Positions 9,622 through 17,829 of a stretch of DNA of 64,000 nucleotides are shown piece by piece. A model generated the notes under the pieces. It ran no database searches, was not told the origin of the DNA, and saw nothing but the letters and a program-made list of their open reading frames with translations. Every line of letters starts with the position of its first letter. Position 1 is the stretch's first letter. Where the stretch lies: positions 1 to 64,000 of the forward strand of contig CAMAQB010000001.1 of the NCBI GenBank assembly GCA_945860285.1, read 5' to 3'. The translations under genes were made by a program, and so were the position numbers. This DNA is from Akkermansia muciniphila. GTDB lineage: Bacteria; Verrucomicrobiota; Verrucomicrobiia; Verrucomicrobiales; Akkermansiaceae.

Positions 9622-10101
9622 TCACGAGTTCTGACCCGCCCGGGACTGATCAGCCGCCCATTTCCGCGTGCGGTAGTGGCGATATTGAAACAACAGCGTC
9701 AGATAAATTCTCACCCCGGTTTCGGAAACAAGCCGGCCCCACCAGGAGCGACCCCACTGATAGGTGATGGTGTCGTGCATGATGCAGTCGTGCGAACCCT
9801 GCTCTTCAAAGCGGTGCTCGTGCACGAAAACAGTGAACGGACCTTTGATGATCTCGTCCACCAGCAGATGCGGTGGCTTCACCGTTTTCCAGCGGCATGT
9901 CCAACGCAGGGGGATGATCCACCAGTCCCGGCAGTACAACTCGATCAAACGTCCTTCTTGCGCGGGGCCGTCGGTCTGCAGGCTGACCACTGTCATGGTC
10001 GGAGGCATGACTTCGCTGAGATTGCGCGGATCGCAGTGGAATTCAAACATCGTCTCCGCGCGGGCGGCGAGTGGCGTGCTGGTGTGAAAGATCGAGGGCA
10101 T
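9622..10101 (-). CDS. SRPBCC-fold ligand-binding protein
   Basis: A 159-residue protein of the START/Bet v1-like SRPBCC superfamily, which bind hydrophobic ligands or act as cyclases. The opening (FHTSTPLAARAETMFEFHCD, PRNLSEVMPP) and the block DEIIKGPFTVFVHEHRFEEQ followed by DTITYQWG are typical of the coenzyme-Q-binding/polyketide-cyclase type. It is the last gene of the minus-strand photolyase-like operon, starting 6 bp after the membrane-protein stop. SRPBCC genes near photolyase/cryptochrome-like and FAD oxidoreductase genes are familiar in other bacteria, so a role in handling a chromophore or lipid is plausible but not shown. Confidence 0.8.
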   Translation of the reverse strand: MPSIFHTSTPLAARAETMFEFHCDPRNLSEVMPPTMTVVSLQTDGPAQEGRLIELYCRDWWIIPLRWTCRWKTVKPPHLLVDEIIKGPFTVFVHEHRFEEQGSHDCIMHDTITYQWGRSWWGRLVSETGVRIYLTLLFQYRHYRTRKWAADQSRAGQNS

Positions 10102-10107
10102 GATGTG

Positions 10108-10533
10108 TTAGTGAAGTTTCAGGATGAGCAGCCAGAGAAGGCATAGACCGCGGACAGTCCAGCCGAGCGTGCGCCAGATGTTCGTGCGCACGAGCCGGTC
10201 GATCGTCACGGCATCGTAGCCGTGAGCGAGTTTTTGATGAAGTTTTACCTGGCAAAAAGCAGTGGAAGCCCAAACCAAAGCCAACGAACCAAGACTGATT
10301 CCAAAAAGCAAGGAACGTTCACCGAAAAAAAGCAGCGCCCCCGCGCTGCCGAGTTCCGCCAACATCAGCGGACCCACCAACCAGGTGATGTGCGTCATGT
10401 GCTTTTCATGACAAGCGACAAATCCCTCATGCCCCACGTTTTTCAGCAGGGGATAGTGCACCACCTGAATGGTCCAGATGAGCCCGACAAGCGCCCAGGT
10501 GATGGCGAGGTGAATGATCAGCAGGGTTGTCAT
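10108..10533 (-). CDS. Small four-helix integral membrane protein
   Basis: A 141-residue polytopic membrane protein. Four hydrophobic stretches are visible: [56 protein letters not shown] and a C-terminal [17 protein letters not shown]. The loop with [20 protein letters not shown] is His-rich and could bind metal or heme, but no established motif proves this. ATG 10533 forms an ATGA overlap with the preceding DUF2256 gene, which fixes the start better than the longer frame from 10563. It belongs to the photolyase-like operon; related small membrane proteins often accompany such clusters. Function unknown. Confidence 0.7.
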   Translation of the reverse strand: MTTLLIIHLAITWALVGLIWTIQVVHYPLLKNVGHEGFVACHEKHMTHITWLVGPLMLAELGSAGALLFFGERSLLFGISLGSLALVWASTAFCQVKLHQKLAHGYDAVTIDRLVRTNIWRTLGWTVRGLCLLWLLILKLH

Positions 10534-10682
10534 GCTTTGGGGAAGATTTTGCCACGACGGCACGCATCACTGCAATAGCGAACATTCCGCCAGTCGCGCG
10601 CCCACTTTTTCCGCCAGGCGAATGGCCGCTGACATTGAAGGCAGATCTTTTCCGGCAGGTTGTGTTTTTTTACGCCATTCAT
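10530..10682 (-). CDS. DUF2256 domain protein, small zinc-ribbon-like
   Basis: A 50-residue basic protein with the full DUF2256 signature: [36 protein letters not shown]. The CxxC and CxxxC-type cysteine pairs would bind one zinc ion. DUF2256 genes are typically found next to photolyase/cryptochrome-like genes, as here. Both ends overlap neighbours by ATGA (10679-10682 upstream, 10530-10533 downstream), so translation is probably coupled. The much longer open frame starting at 10892 is a shadow of the FAD oxidoreductase. Role unknown; assistance in photolyase assembly or nucleic-acid binding are guesses. Confidence 0.85.
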   Translation of the reverse strand: MNGVKKHNLPEKICLQCQRPFAWRKKWARDWRNVRYCSDACRRGKIFPKA

Positions 10683-11947
10683 GGGACTCGCTTCGTGATT
10701 GACGATGTGTGCAGGACCGCGTCCGCCGTCCGCAGTCCTGAGATGATCGCGCCTTCGATCGATGCGCTCCAAAGATGATCGCCGCAAATCAAAATGCCGG
10801 CATGTCTGCGAAAGCCCGGACCCGCCAGACCGACACCGGATTCTAGTTCGGGCAATGCCCGCTCGATCCGCACGGTGCGCAGATGCCGCCACTTGCGCAC
10901 ATCACTGCCAAACCAAGCTTCCAGTTCTTCCAACACCTGGGCTTCCAAATCCGCTGGCTCGGGCATTCCCAACAGAGAAACGGAAATCAACGCCTGCCCC
11001 GGCGGCGCATAATCAGGTGACACGTCCGAGGGCACGCAGACATTGTTCACCAAGCCACTGCCGGTGCCATTGAGCACGATGATCGCCTCCCGCAGCGGCG
11101 AGTGATCGGCGGCAAAATACAGGCAAGAGACCGATCGCCACGCGGGCTCGGCACTTGCCGTTGCAGGCATCAAGCGGGCCGCCGCTGTAGCATCCGTGGC
11201 CACGACCACAGCATCGCCTGCGATTTGCTCGCCGGACTCGAGGGTGATTCCACCCGCCCTGATTTCAACAACCCGCGCACCGGGTCGGATCGTCCCATCG
11301 GGCAGTCGTGAGCTGAGCTGTCGCGGGATTTCAACCATCCCTCGCGCAGGAAGTGTCGCACTGCCCTGCGAGAACATCTTGAAAGTGAATTCAAACATCC
11401 GACTCGATGTGCTGAGTTCCCGTTCGAGAAAAATCCCGCCGTAGAACGAGCGAAAAAAAACATCGATCATGCGTGAAGAAAATCCTGCGCGCTGGAGATA
11501 TTTTTCAGTGGTCATGTCCTCGTGCGCGGCGATTTCCTCAATGCTCGTGCGACTCAATCGCCATTTCAGCAACGCCACCCGCAGTTTGTCGGAGACTGAT
11601 CCGACCGGCGCGCAGGCGCTTTCCAACAGGTGTCGCGGATCGCGAAACACATCCATCACCCGTCGCATTCGGCCGCCGCAATAGACCAACGCACCGGATT
11701 TGAAACGTCGCAGATCAAGGCTTGTTTTATCCAGCAGAACCCCGGCTTCGGGATAAGCGTCGAGATAGACCTGAAACCCCCGGTCGAGCAGAAAACCCTC
11801 CACCACATCGGTCCGCACGCGACCTCCCGGAGCATCGCCCGCTTCGAAAATCCATGGCCGGGCACCCTGGTCATGGAGCCGGACGGCACACGCCAGTCCC
11901 GCCAGTCCGCCGCCTATGATGAGGACGTTTTTTCCAGAAGCGCTCAT
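10679..11947 (-). CDS. FAD-dependent NAD(P)-binding oxidoreductase, amine-oxidase/phytoene-desaturase type
   Basis: A 422-residue flavoprotein. The dinucleotide-binding motif [20 protein letters not shown] (residues 9-28) is followed by [13 protein letters not shown], the classic amine-oxidase/desaturase second glycine motif. [16 protein letters not shown] and the C-terminal FAD-contact block [19 protein letters not shown] complete the family pattern. Such proteins lie beside photolyase-like genes in many bacteria and are often annotated as protoporphyrinogen-oxidase-like or phytoene-dehydrogenase-like; the substrate is not known. Its start ATG 11947 overlaps the DUF4174 stop, and its stop overlaps the DUF2256 start, both as ATGA. 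Confidence 0.87.
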   Translation of the reverse strand: MSASGKNVLIIGGGLAGLACAVRLHDQGARPWIFEAGDAPGGRVRTDVVEGFLLDRGFQVYLDAYPEAGVLLDKTSLDLRRFKSGALVYCGGRMRRVMDVFRDPRHLLESACAPVGSVSDKLRVALLKWRLSRTSIEEIAAHEDMTTEKYLQRAGFSSRMIDVFFRSFYGGIFLERELSTSSRMFEFTFKMFSQGSATLPARGMVEIPRQLSSRLPDGTIRPGARVVEIRAGGITLESGEQIAGDAVVVATDATAAARLMPATASAEPAWRSVSCLYFAADHSPLREAIIVLNGTGSGLVNNVCVPSDVSPDYAPPGQALISVSLLGMPEPADLEAQVLEELEAWFGSDVRKWRHLRTVRIERALPELESGVGLAGPGFRRHAGILICGDHLWSASIEGAIISGLRTADAVLHTSSITKRVP

Positions 11948-12393
11948 TGATTCTTCTTCTGTTGGTTTTGGATTTCCTGACGACGCATGGGCATTTCATC
12001 GATGAGGGCGAACCATTTTTCGAGATCAAGCGCGCCGAGCTGGCGGGCTTTTTCGCCACCGTCCTTGCCCAAAAGAATGAAGACCGGACGGACCTCACCC
12101 GCAATCAGTTTGAGCTGCTTCCGAAGTGCGACGGTTTGCTCTGGAGGCAGCCTCAATGCGGTGGGAACCCGCTGTGCGGCCTCCGAGGCATCGATGATTT
12201 TCAGGTCGCGCTCGTCGATTTTTCCACCATGTGTGAAAAGCTCGGCCGCCACTTTTTCGGCAACCGCCCCTTGTGGCAAGGATACCACAATCAGTCGGTT
12301 CACTCCGCGGTAGGCATCAAGGGGATCGGCGAAAACCGAGTGCACCAAAATGGTCGCCAGCACGGCAGGTCTGAAGCAGGGAGAAAAGTTCAT
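11944..12393 (-). CDS. Exported DUF4174 domain protein
   Basis: About 149 residues. An N-terminal hydrophobic signal (FRPAVLATILVHSVFA) precedes the mature part, which begins DPLDAYRGVNRLIVVS, the usual DUF4174 opening. A central region with RPVFILLGKDGG ahead of a basic Gln/Lys tail also matches that thioredoxin-like family, which lacks redox cysteines. The start ATG 12393 overlaps the photolyase-like stop by ATGA, so I reject the longer frame from 12504. DUF4174 proteins commonly accompany photolyase-like and FAD oxidoreductase genes; function is unknown and a periplasmic location follows from the signal. Confidence 0.78.
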   Translation of the reverse strand: MNFSPCFRPAVLATILVHSVFADPLDAYRGVNRLIVVSLPQGAVAEKVAAELFTHGGKIDERDLKIIDASEAAQRVPTALRLPPEQTVALRKQLKLIAGEVRPVFILLGKDGGEKARQLGALDLEKWFALIDEMPMRRQEIQNQQKKNQ

Positions 12394-13637
12394 AGCGGGA
12401 ATTCGATCCAGAGTTGTTCGGCTTTCGATGGGACTTTCTCCATCGGCGTGACGAGCGTTTTCCGCAACCGTTCCCAAAATGGGAAAAAACCGCCGGTGGC
12501 CCATTGACGAATTGGCAAATCTTCGGGACGGTCGATGAGAACGAGGTGGATGCCAGCCTGGGCAAGTGATGCGCGGAGCGTCGGCAGCGAGTCGTTCAGG
12601 GCACCGACTTCCGGGCGCAGAGCCACCACTTGTTGGAGATTGTTAGATTTCGCCCAGCGCAAAACCGTTTCGCCATGAGATGTTCGGATTTCGAGTGCTA
12701 CCGGGGTTTGCCAATGCTGCTCCGCACGACGGGCCGCATCTTGGAGGGCAGCGGCGATCCATTGTTTTTTCGCGACGGGGAACCGATGGCACTCCCAGGT
12801 GTCGAAATCCGCTGTCGCGATGACCGCAGAAAATGGCAGTTGTCCGAGTGCGGAGTTTTCCACCGAGAGATCTTCTTCATGAATCCATAGCCCGACCCCG
12901 GCTGTGAGAATCGACGTTTCCAGTGGACAATCCACCCGGGTGACCGGTGGTTTGAAAACCGGTGCCGGCTGAAGTGCCTGCGGATGCTCGAATGCCGCGA
13001 GACCGCTTGATAGGGAATCGAGAAGTTCTGGAGCCAGGTATTTCTCAAGATTGCCGCGGCGCGCAAGATAGGTTTTTCCGGGAGTCTGCAAACCCGCAAC
13101 CCATCGCCATGACAATGTGTTGGAGGCTGGATCGCCATCGAGCAGATGACGGTAAAAGAATGCGGCGCCGGACTGCCATGGCAGGCGAGCCTCATGCACC
13201 CACCAGGCGGCAAACCACATTCTTGCATGATTGTGAAGATAACCGGTGGTCACCAGCTCGTTGACGAAATGATCGATCACAGCGTTCCCGGATTGAGAAT
13301 TTTCGACTCGCTGAACATGCGGATCCACCGGCATTTCCGCCAGGGTTTTAAGGTAATCACTCCAGACTTCGGGACGGAGTGCAAGCCACGATTTCCAGTA
13401 ACGCCGCCAATAGACTTCTTGAATGAATTTCTCCACTCGCCCGAACGAATGAACACGCAGGACCGCCGCAACCACTTCCGCTTCGGTGATCAGCCTGTGA
13501 CGAATTGCCGGCGCAAGCCGGGAGACCGACGGGTGGCCGGGTTTCACGTGATTCCTGTCGCGGGCATAGAGCCCGGCGATGGGAATGAATCCATCCAGTT
13601 GACCGAGTGTCGCGGCGCGCGAGGCAGGACAAATCAT
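12390..13637 (-). CDS. Photolyase/cryptochrome-like FAD-binding protein with C-terminal extension
   Basis: About 415 residues. Residues from roughly 25 to 260 are the helical FAD domain of the photolyase/cryptochrome family: HPSVSRLAPAIRHRLITEAE, VEKFIQEVYWRRYWKSWL, LHNHARMWFAAWWVHEARLP, LLDGDPASNTLSWRWVAGLQ and GKTYLARRGNLEKY. The usual N-terminal alpha/beta antenna domain is missing in front. Instead about 150 residues follow, ending in LRASLAQAGIHLVLIDRPED and ATGGFFPFWERL, which resemble the end of an antenna domain. I place the start at ATG 13637 (MICPASRAATL); a longer frame opens at 13703. It heads a six-gene operon with DUF4174, FAD oxidoreductase, DUF2256, a membrane protein and SRPBCC. 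DNA-repair activity cannot be assumed. Confidence 0.83.
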   Translation of the reverse strand: MICPASRAATLGQLDGFIPIAGLYARDRNHVKPGHPSVSRLAPAIRHRLITEAEVVAAVLRVHSFGRVEKFIQEVYWRRYWKSWLALRPEVWSDYLKTLAEMPVDPHVQRVENSQSGNAVIDHFVNELVTTGYLHNHARMWFAAWWVHEARLPWQSGAAFFYRHLLDGDPASNTLSWRWVAGLQTPGKTYLARRGNLEKYLAPELLDSLSSGLAAFEHPQALQPAPVFKPPVTRVDCPLETSILTAGVGLWIHEEDLSVENSALGQLPFSAVIATADFDTWECHRFPVAKKQWIAAALQDAARRAEQHWQTPVALEIRTSHGETVLRWAKSNNLQQVVALRPEVGALNDSLPTLRASLAQAGIHLVLIDRPEDLPIRQWATGGFFPFWERLRKTLVTPMEKVPSKAEQLWIEFPL

Positions 13638-13792
13638 GCAGCAAACTAGCTGCCAAATGGCTCCACGCAAGCGTGATTCCTCTGGTTGTGTTACAACCTG
13701 CATTCAACATGGTCCACAACCAATTGGACGCGGACAAATGGTTCGATTTCGCCTCTTCTGACAATCTGCCGGGGTGCCGGGCAGCGGACATT

Positions 13793-14623
13793 TCACATGT
13801 GAAAAGCAAGACTCGCGCGGGGATGGATGCGTTGTCTGCGCATGGCGAGGAGGACCAGGCCGGCACCGAACAACAGCGTGCTGCCGGGTTCCGGAATCTG
13901 AATGATGTTGTAATCAAAGGTCACAGCACCAGTCATTGCCAATGCCCGTCCGTTCAATGAGGCGCCGGTATTGAGCGAAATGGAGTCCGATGCCAGGATC
14001 GAGCCTTCGAAGTGGGAGTTCGTGCCCAGAGTCGCCGCACTGCCCACCTGCCAAAAAACATTGCTGGCCCTGGCCGAACCGATCAGCAAGATGTTGCTGC
14101 CCGATGCCGTGATCAGTGTCGATCCGCTCTGGAAAATCCAGACCGCGTCCGGATCGCCGCCTGCGTCCAGTGTCAGGATTCCCGTGATCAAAAAGGAACT
14201 CGGGTCGTTGTAAACCCCGCTGCCAAGGATCAGCCCGCCCAACTCCGCTATCGGCGGGAAAGTCTCGGTGGGCAAGCGCCCGGCGGCATCGACATACGCG
14301 AGACCGAGATCAAGCTTGCCTTGCTGCGTCACTGCGTCCCCGGCGTGGTTCACGCCGTTGAGGACGACATATTCAAGTCCGGTGATGGAGGTGATGGCAA
14401 AGCTGCCGATATCTCCGGTGATCGTCGTGGTATTCACCGCACCGGCGACCGTGATTCCCGCACCCGCAAGCGCGGCGAATTCGGATGCCCCGGCAAGATC
14501 GACGGTCAGCACGGCGGCACCGGCGTTCTGCTCGAGAAAGCATGACGCCAGCACGAGCACGAGGCCTGAGGGAACGCCGATTGACTTCAGACGCATTGTT
14601 TTTTGCAATAGTTTTTGTTTCAT
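13793..14623 (-). CDS. Ice-binding-like (DUF3494) protein with PEP-CTERM anchor
   Basis: A 276-residue secreted protein. A signal peptide (hydrophobic run PSGLVLVLASCFL, probable cleavage near residue 36) is followed by a DUF3494 beta-solenoid: LAGASEFAALAGAGITVAG, ELGGLILGSGVYNDPSSFLI, LDAGGDPDAVWIFQSGSTL, VFWQVGSAATLGTNSHFEGS and LNTGASLNGRALAMTGAVTF. These are the repeated blocks of bacterial ice-binding proteins. The C-terminus carries IPEPGS at about 243-248, a hydrophobic helix and a basic tail, the PEP-CTERM signal handled by an exosortase. Ice adhesion is known for several DUF3494 proteins, but the fold also serves in other surface adhesins. ATG 14623 directly precedes the signal peptide. 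The upstream 255 bp gap to 14878 holds no gene I can support. Confidence 0.88.
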   Translation of the reverse strand: MKQKLLQKTMRLKSIGVPSGLVLVLASCFLEQNAGAAVLTVDLAGASEFAALAGAGITVAGAVNTTTITGDIGSFAITSITGLEYVVLNGVNHAGDAVTQQGKLDLGLAYVDAAGRLPTETFPPIAELGGLILGSGVYNDPSSFLITGILTLDAGGDPDAVWIFQSGSTLITASGSNILLIGSARASNVFWQVGSAATLGTNSHFEGSILASDSISLNTGASLNGRALAMTGAVTFDYNIIQIPEPGSTLLFGAGLVLLAMRRQRIHPRASLAFHM

Positions 14624-14878
14624 AGGATATTGATAACGTTGATTTGTTCGTTGATGAAGGGTCCGGCATTTCCGGACCAACACCGTCGCACTCTCGTCAA
14701 TAAACTCCGCCCCGTCGATGGGGTGAACACCTGCCAACAAAAAACGGAACACTCAGCGCGCTGGGCCTTCGTCCCGCGATTGTCGGCAACGTCGCTTTTC
14801 ACCGACAGGAAAATCCGCGATCAAAAAAACAGGGAAGCTCCTCCGAAAATCCTCAGCTTTACAAGCATGACTCGAAGA

Positions 14879-15838
14879 TCATTTCTCCGGCCAGATGGCT
14901 TTCAACAATGCGGCGAGGCGATAGCCTGATTTCGCGAGTTCCTGTTCGACGATGTCGCGCGCTTTTTCCTTATAGCCTTCGGCCAGCGTGGCCGGCCACT
15001 CGTAATGCTCTTCGTGCTTTTCGTCCTTGGGAACGAGAAACCGTTTGCCGAGGGTCAGGCCCTCGAAACACTGCGGCGCGAGCAACAGGGTCCCGGTCGC
15101 CCATTGCTCCGGCCAGGTGTTAATGTCACCGGTGGCATTCCACTCCGGTTTGACGGGGAAGTTTTCGACCAAGTAAGCGGTGAAGTCTTTCTCCCCCGCT
15201 TTGTCTCGCGCGAGTTTGACGGTCATCGTATCCCAATAGGCATGTAGAGTGCTCTTGGCAGTGATGCGAAAAAAGTTGCCCCCGGCATCGGGCAGGCCTT
15301 TGGCTCCGGTCCGGGGATTGACGAACTTGTCGTTCTCATCAACGTAACTGCTGCCGACATGCAGCGGTTGATGAAGGTCGCCGATGTAGTGGGTGAGCAG
15401 CATGAATGCGACCCGCTTGCTGATTTTGAGTGGGTTGTCCGCGGCATCGTCCGGGCTTTGCAGGACTTTGATGCATGCGCGCATCGTATGGATCAGATCG
15501 TGATCGTTGGTGCCCACGAGACCGTCGCGATAGGCCTTCTCCTGGAAAGGCACGTCGCAGTAGTGGAACTCGTGGTGCAACGGATTGTTGGCCACGAATT
15601 CCTTCATTTCGTTGGCCAGATATTTATCGGGGATCTTCACGCGGTCGGCCCAGGTCGCGGCGCGGGCGAGATCCTCGTTGCCCTTGAGCAGGGCGCGCAC
15701 TTCCGTTTCCGCACGACTGCCTTTCAGATAAAATTCGGCCACCCGGCCGATCGCTTCATGCCCGGAGGCACCGTAGCCAAACGAGTCGGGAGCGAGAAAA
15801 TGGCAGATGCCCAGAGCGAGGAGGGAGATGCGGATCAT
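14879..15838 (-). CDS. S1/P1-type nuclease, secreted
   Basis: A 319-residue zinc-dependent single-strand nuclease/3'-nucleotidase of the S1/P1 family, likely periplasmic. After a signal peptide (RISLLALGICHFLAPDSFG) the mature chain begins YGASGHEAIG. In fungal P1 the mature N-terminal Trp supplies main-chain zinc ligands; here a Tyr is at that place. Other zinc ligands are present: H27, D65 (ATWADRV), H88/H89 region (LHHEFHYCD), H150, D154 and H160 (LTHYIGDLHQPLH), and the His/Asp pair in LHAYWDTM. Length matches bacterial homologues. It probably scavenges phosphate or nucleosides from DNA and RNA. It is followed upstream by a repeat-filled gap. Confidence 0.88.
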   Translation of the reverse strand: MIRISLLALGICHFLAPDSFGYGASGHEAIGRVAEFYLKGSRAETEVRALLKGNEDLARAATWADRVKIPDKYLANEMKEFVANNPLHHEFHYCDVPFQEKAYRDGLVGTNDHDLIHTMRACIKVLQSPDDAADNPLKISKRVAFMLLTHYIGDLHQPLHVGSSYVDENDKFVNPRTGAKGLPDAGGNFFRITAKSTLHAYWDTMTVKLARDKAGEKDFTAYLVENFPVKPEWNATGDINTWPEQWATGTLLLAPQCFEGLTLGKRFLVPKDEKHEEHYEWPATLAEGYKEKARDIVEQELAKSGYRLAALLKAIWPEK

Positions 15839-16070
15839 CGGGTCGGACAGTGGCGGGTGAAACCTTGTGAGTCAACTGGCAAATCCGGAATTGCCGCGTG
15901 ACATCGCGGGAAGAAATCGTTCCGTCCGGCGTTGGCAATCAGACAGAAGTGGAACATCCAGGCTTCACTTTTTTATTTGCGAAGCAGGCGGGCGAGTCCG
16001 GAAGTATCGCTGTGCGCAATGCCTCACGGCGATCAAGCTAGGGAAAGGATTGACAAGAAATGTCGCAATC

Positions 16071-16612
16071 AAAAGGCAGGGAACGATCTCCGAGCGTTCC
16101 GGTGGGGGACGGCCGCGGATCACCCTAACCTGATCTCCCTTCACCCCACGCCCTCGTTCGCCAACAACGCTGGTGAGTCAGGAAGATCCTTCATGAGCAA
16201 ACAACCCTGCCCCCACCGGAACTTTCGGAGAAACTTCCCTGCCTTCGGAATCAAAAGGCAGGGAACGATCTCCGAGCGTTCCGGTGGGTGACGGTCGCGG
16301 ATCACCCTAACCTGATCTACCTTCACCCCACGCTCTCGTTCGCCAACAACGCCGGTGAGTCAGGAAGATCCTTCATGAGCAAACAACCCTGCCCCCACCG
16401 GAACTTTCGGAGAAACTTCCCTGCCTTCGGAATCAAAAGGCAGTGACGATCTCCGAGCGTTCCGGTGGGGGACGGTCGCGGATCACCCTAACCTGATCTC
16501 CCTTCACCCCACGCCCTCGTGCGCCAATAACGCCGATGAGTCAGGAAGGAAGATGACCCGTCAACCATCCTGCCCCCACCGGATCGCCAGGGACAGCGAT
16601 CCCTGCCTTTGA
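16071..16612. repeat. Tandem array of a 182-bp palindrome-bearing intergenic repeat (3 copies)
   Basis: Three copies begin at about 16071, 16253 and 16435, a spacing of exactly 182 bp. Each unit contains a conserved spacer (CCTAACCTGATCT, CGCCAACAACGC, GAGTCAGGAAGATCC) and a palindrome whose left arm starts CCCCCACCGGAAC and whose right arm ends GTTCCGGTGGGG. In the copy at 16210-16288 I count 28 of 33 matching arm positions. The third copy's last palindrome has diverged. The array fills the 819-bp gap 15839-16657; I see no gene in that gap. Short open frames here (such as 16141-16326) are repeat artefacts. Confidence 0.9.
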
Positions 16613-16657
16613 GCATCTCCCTGGCTTGATCGCCGTGCGCAATGCCTGCCGGCCGCA

Positions 16658-17410
16658 GTGAGAATCGCGATTGACCGCGCCGCGACAAGTCGCTATGCAA
16701 TCACTGTGACTGAAAAACCCGTTGCCGCGAAAGAAGATAAACCGCATGAGGCGGGCAATTTCGAGCGTTTGATGGGATTGGCCGTGGTCCTGCTGATCGC
16801 GGCTTTGGGTTATTGCGTGTGGCAGGTAGCCCAAGCCCAGAATCTCGCTGATCTGACTGTGGCAACCGAGGCACCCGGCCAGGTGACTCCGCGCGACCTC
16901 AAAACGGTTTTTCAAAAATCGATCGATGGCTCCTATCCGCTGAAAATTTCCGAGGAGGAAATCAACGCCTACTTGGCGAAAACCCTGTCGATGAAGCAGG
17001 GCGGTGCCTGTCAGGGTTTTGCGAGCTTGGAAAAGGTGCTCGTGCGCCTCGAAGAAGGCCGCGCCGAAGTGATGATGGTCAGGAAATTTTTCGGTCGGCC
17101 GATGACGGTATCGATGTGGGTAAAGGTCGAGCAGGTGGAAAACGACCGTGGTGAAATCGATTCGCAGGTCCACATGCAAGGCGGTCCGATGCGCTGGGCA
17201 CCCTTCATCAATCAGGGCGGACGTTTCGGCCGCTTGTCGGTGCCGCAGGGTTTTCTGCATCTCGTCCGTGCGTCCTATGAAAACCTGGCCGCCTGCTATC
17301 GCGAGGAACTGCATCTCGGATTCGAGGAAATGTCGCGCATCCGCATGGAAGAGGGTGCATTGATCCTAGACCCCCGTTTCACCCAGGGCTCCGACACCTT
17401 CGGTTTCTGA
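16658..17410 (+). CDS. Single-pass membrane protein, unknown
   Basis: About 250 residues if begun at GTG 16658, or 234 from GTG 16706, which begins TEKPVAAKEDKPHEAG. No ribosome binding site decides this. A transmembrane helix (MGLAVVLLIAALGYCVW) follows an acidic/basic cytoplasmic head, so the bulk would be outside the membrane. The external part contains LKISEEEINAYLAKTLSMKQ and a hydrophilic segment ending in EMSRIRMEEGALILD, giving a mixed alpha/beta feel, with no motif I recognise. It stands alone between repeat-bearing gaps. Codon usage resembles its neighbours, so I regard it as a real gene. Confidence 0.65.
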   Translation: MRIAIDRAATSRYAITVTEKPVAAKEDKPHEAGNFERLMGLAVVLLIAALGYCVWQVAQAQNLADLTVATEAPGQVTPRDLKTVFQKSIDGSYPLKISEEEINAYLAKTLSMKQGGACQGFASLEKVLVRLEEGRAEVMMVRKFFGRPMTVSMWVKVEQVENDRGEIDSQVHMQGGPMRWAPFINQGGRFGRLSVPQGFLHLVRASYENLAACYREELHLGFEEMSRIRMEEGALILDPRFTQGSDTFGF

Positions 17411-17829
17411 TCCCGATGTGTTAGATACTGAGCGTCATCATAATTCGGGAAGACAGGCGTCCTCGCCTGTCCCTGCAAACAGGCTTCCAGCCTGTTTCTT
17501 CACTGCCATCCGTTTTGACATGCCAAATAACAGAATCATCCAAAAGTTCGCAGTCGGAGTTGCAGATTTTCTCTTAAAGTCTTGTAGAACATGGGCTAGA
17601 GAGGACATACGACTCATTTTTTTTCACCTAATGGGTGAACGCGTGGCAAAAATGAAATTTGCATGCTGGCAACGCTACATCAATGGTTTGAAGACGAAAT
17701 CAATCGCATTTGAGCTTATTTTAGCGATGTAACTGCGGATTCTAGGATCAAACATCCTCGCATCCGCCCCCTCCCTGCAGGATGCCGGAAGCAGCCTGCA
17801 GGTCGCAGGCGCTCCCCATGGAGTATTGA
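17411..17829. other. Non-coding gap with several short palindromes
   Basis: I see no supportable gene here. Two perfect 8-bp inverted repeats lie close together: GACAGGCG-TCCT-CGCCTGTC (17452-17471) and AACAGGCT-TCC-AGCCTGTT (about 17478-17496). Further on, a CCTGCAGG pair about 13 bp apart lies near 17775-17803, close to the 3' end of the minus-strand beta-strand protein gene. The hairpins could end transcription from either side, but none is followed by a T-run. A 104-codon frame at 17418-17732 crosses these palindromes and is not convincing. Confidence 0.5.

Noticed and set aside
16141-16326. Short frames encoding GKFLRKFRWGQ-like peptides in the repeats (also 21468-21979 and 57169-57357)
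   Set aside because: They arise from the palindromic repeat and recur in every copy; translation is not supported.
16071-16612. Possible CRISPR array
   Set aside because: The units are 182 bp with conserved, not variable, spacers and no cas genes are near.
17418-17732. 104-codon frame between two genes
   Set aside because: Crosses palindromic non-coding DNA and has no recognisable domain or start signal.
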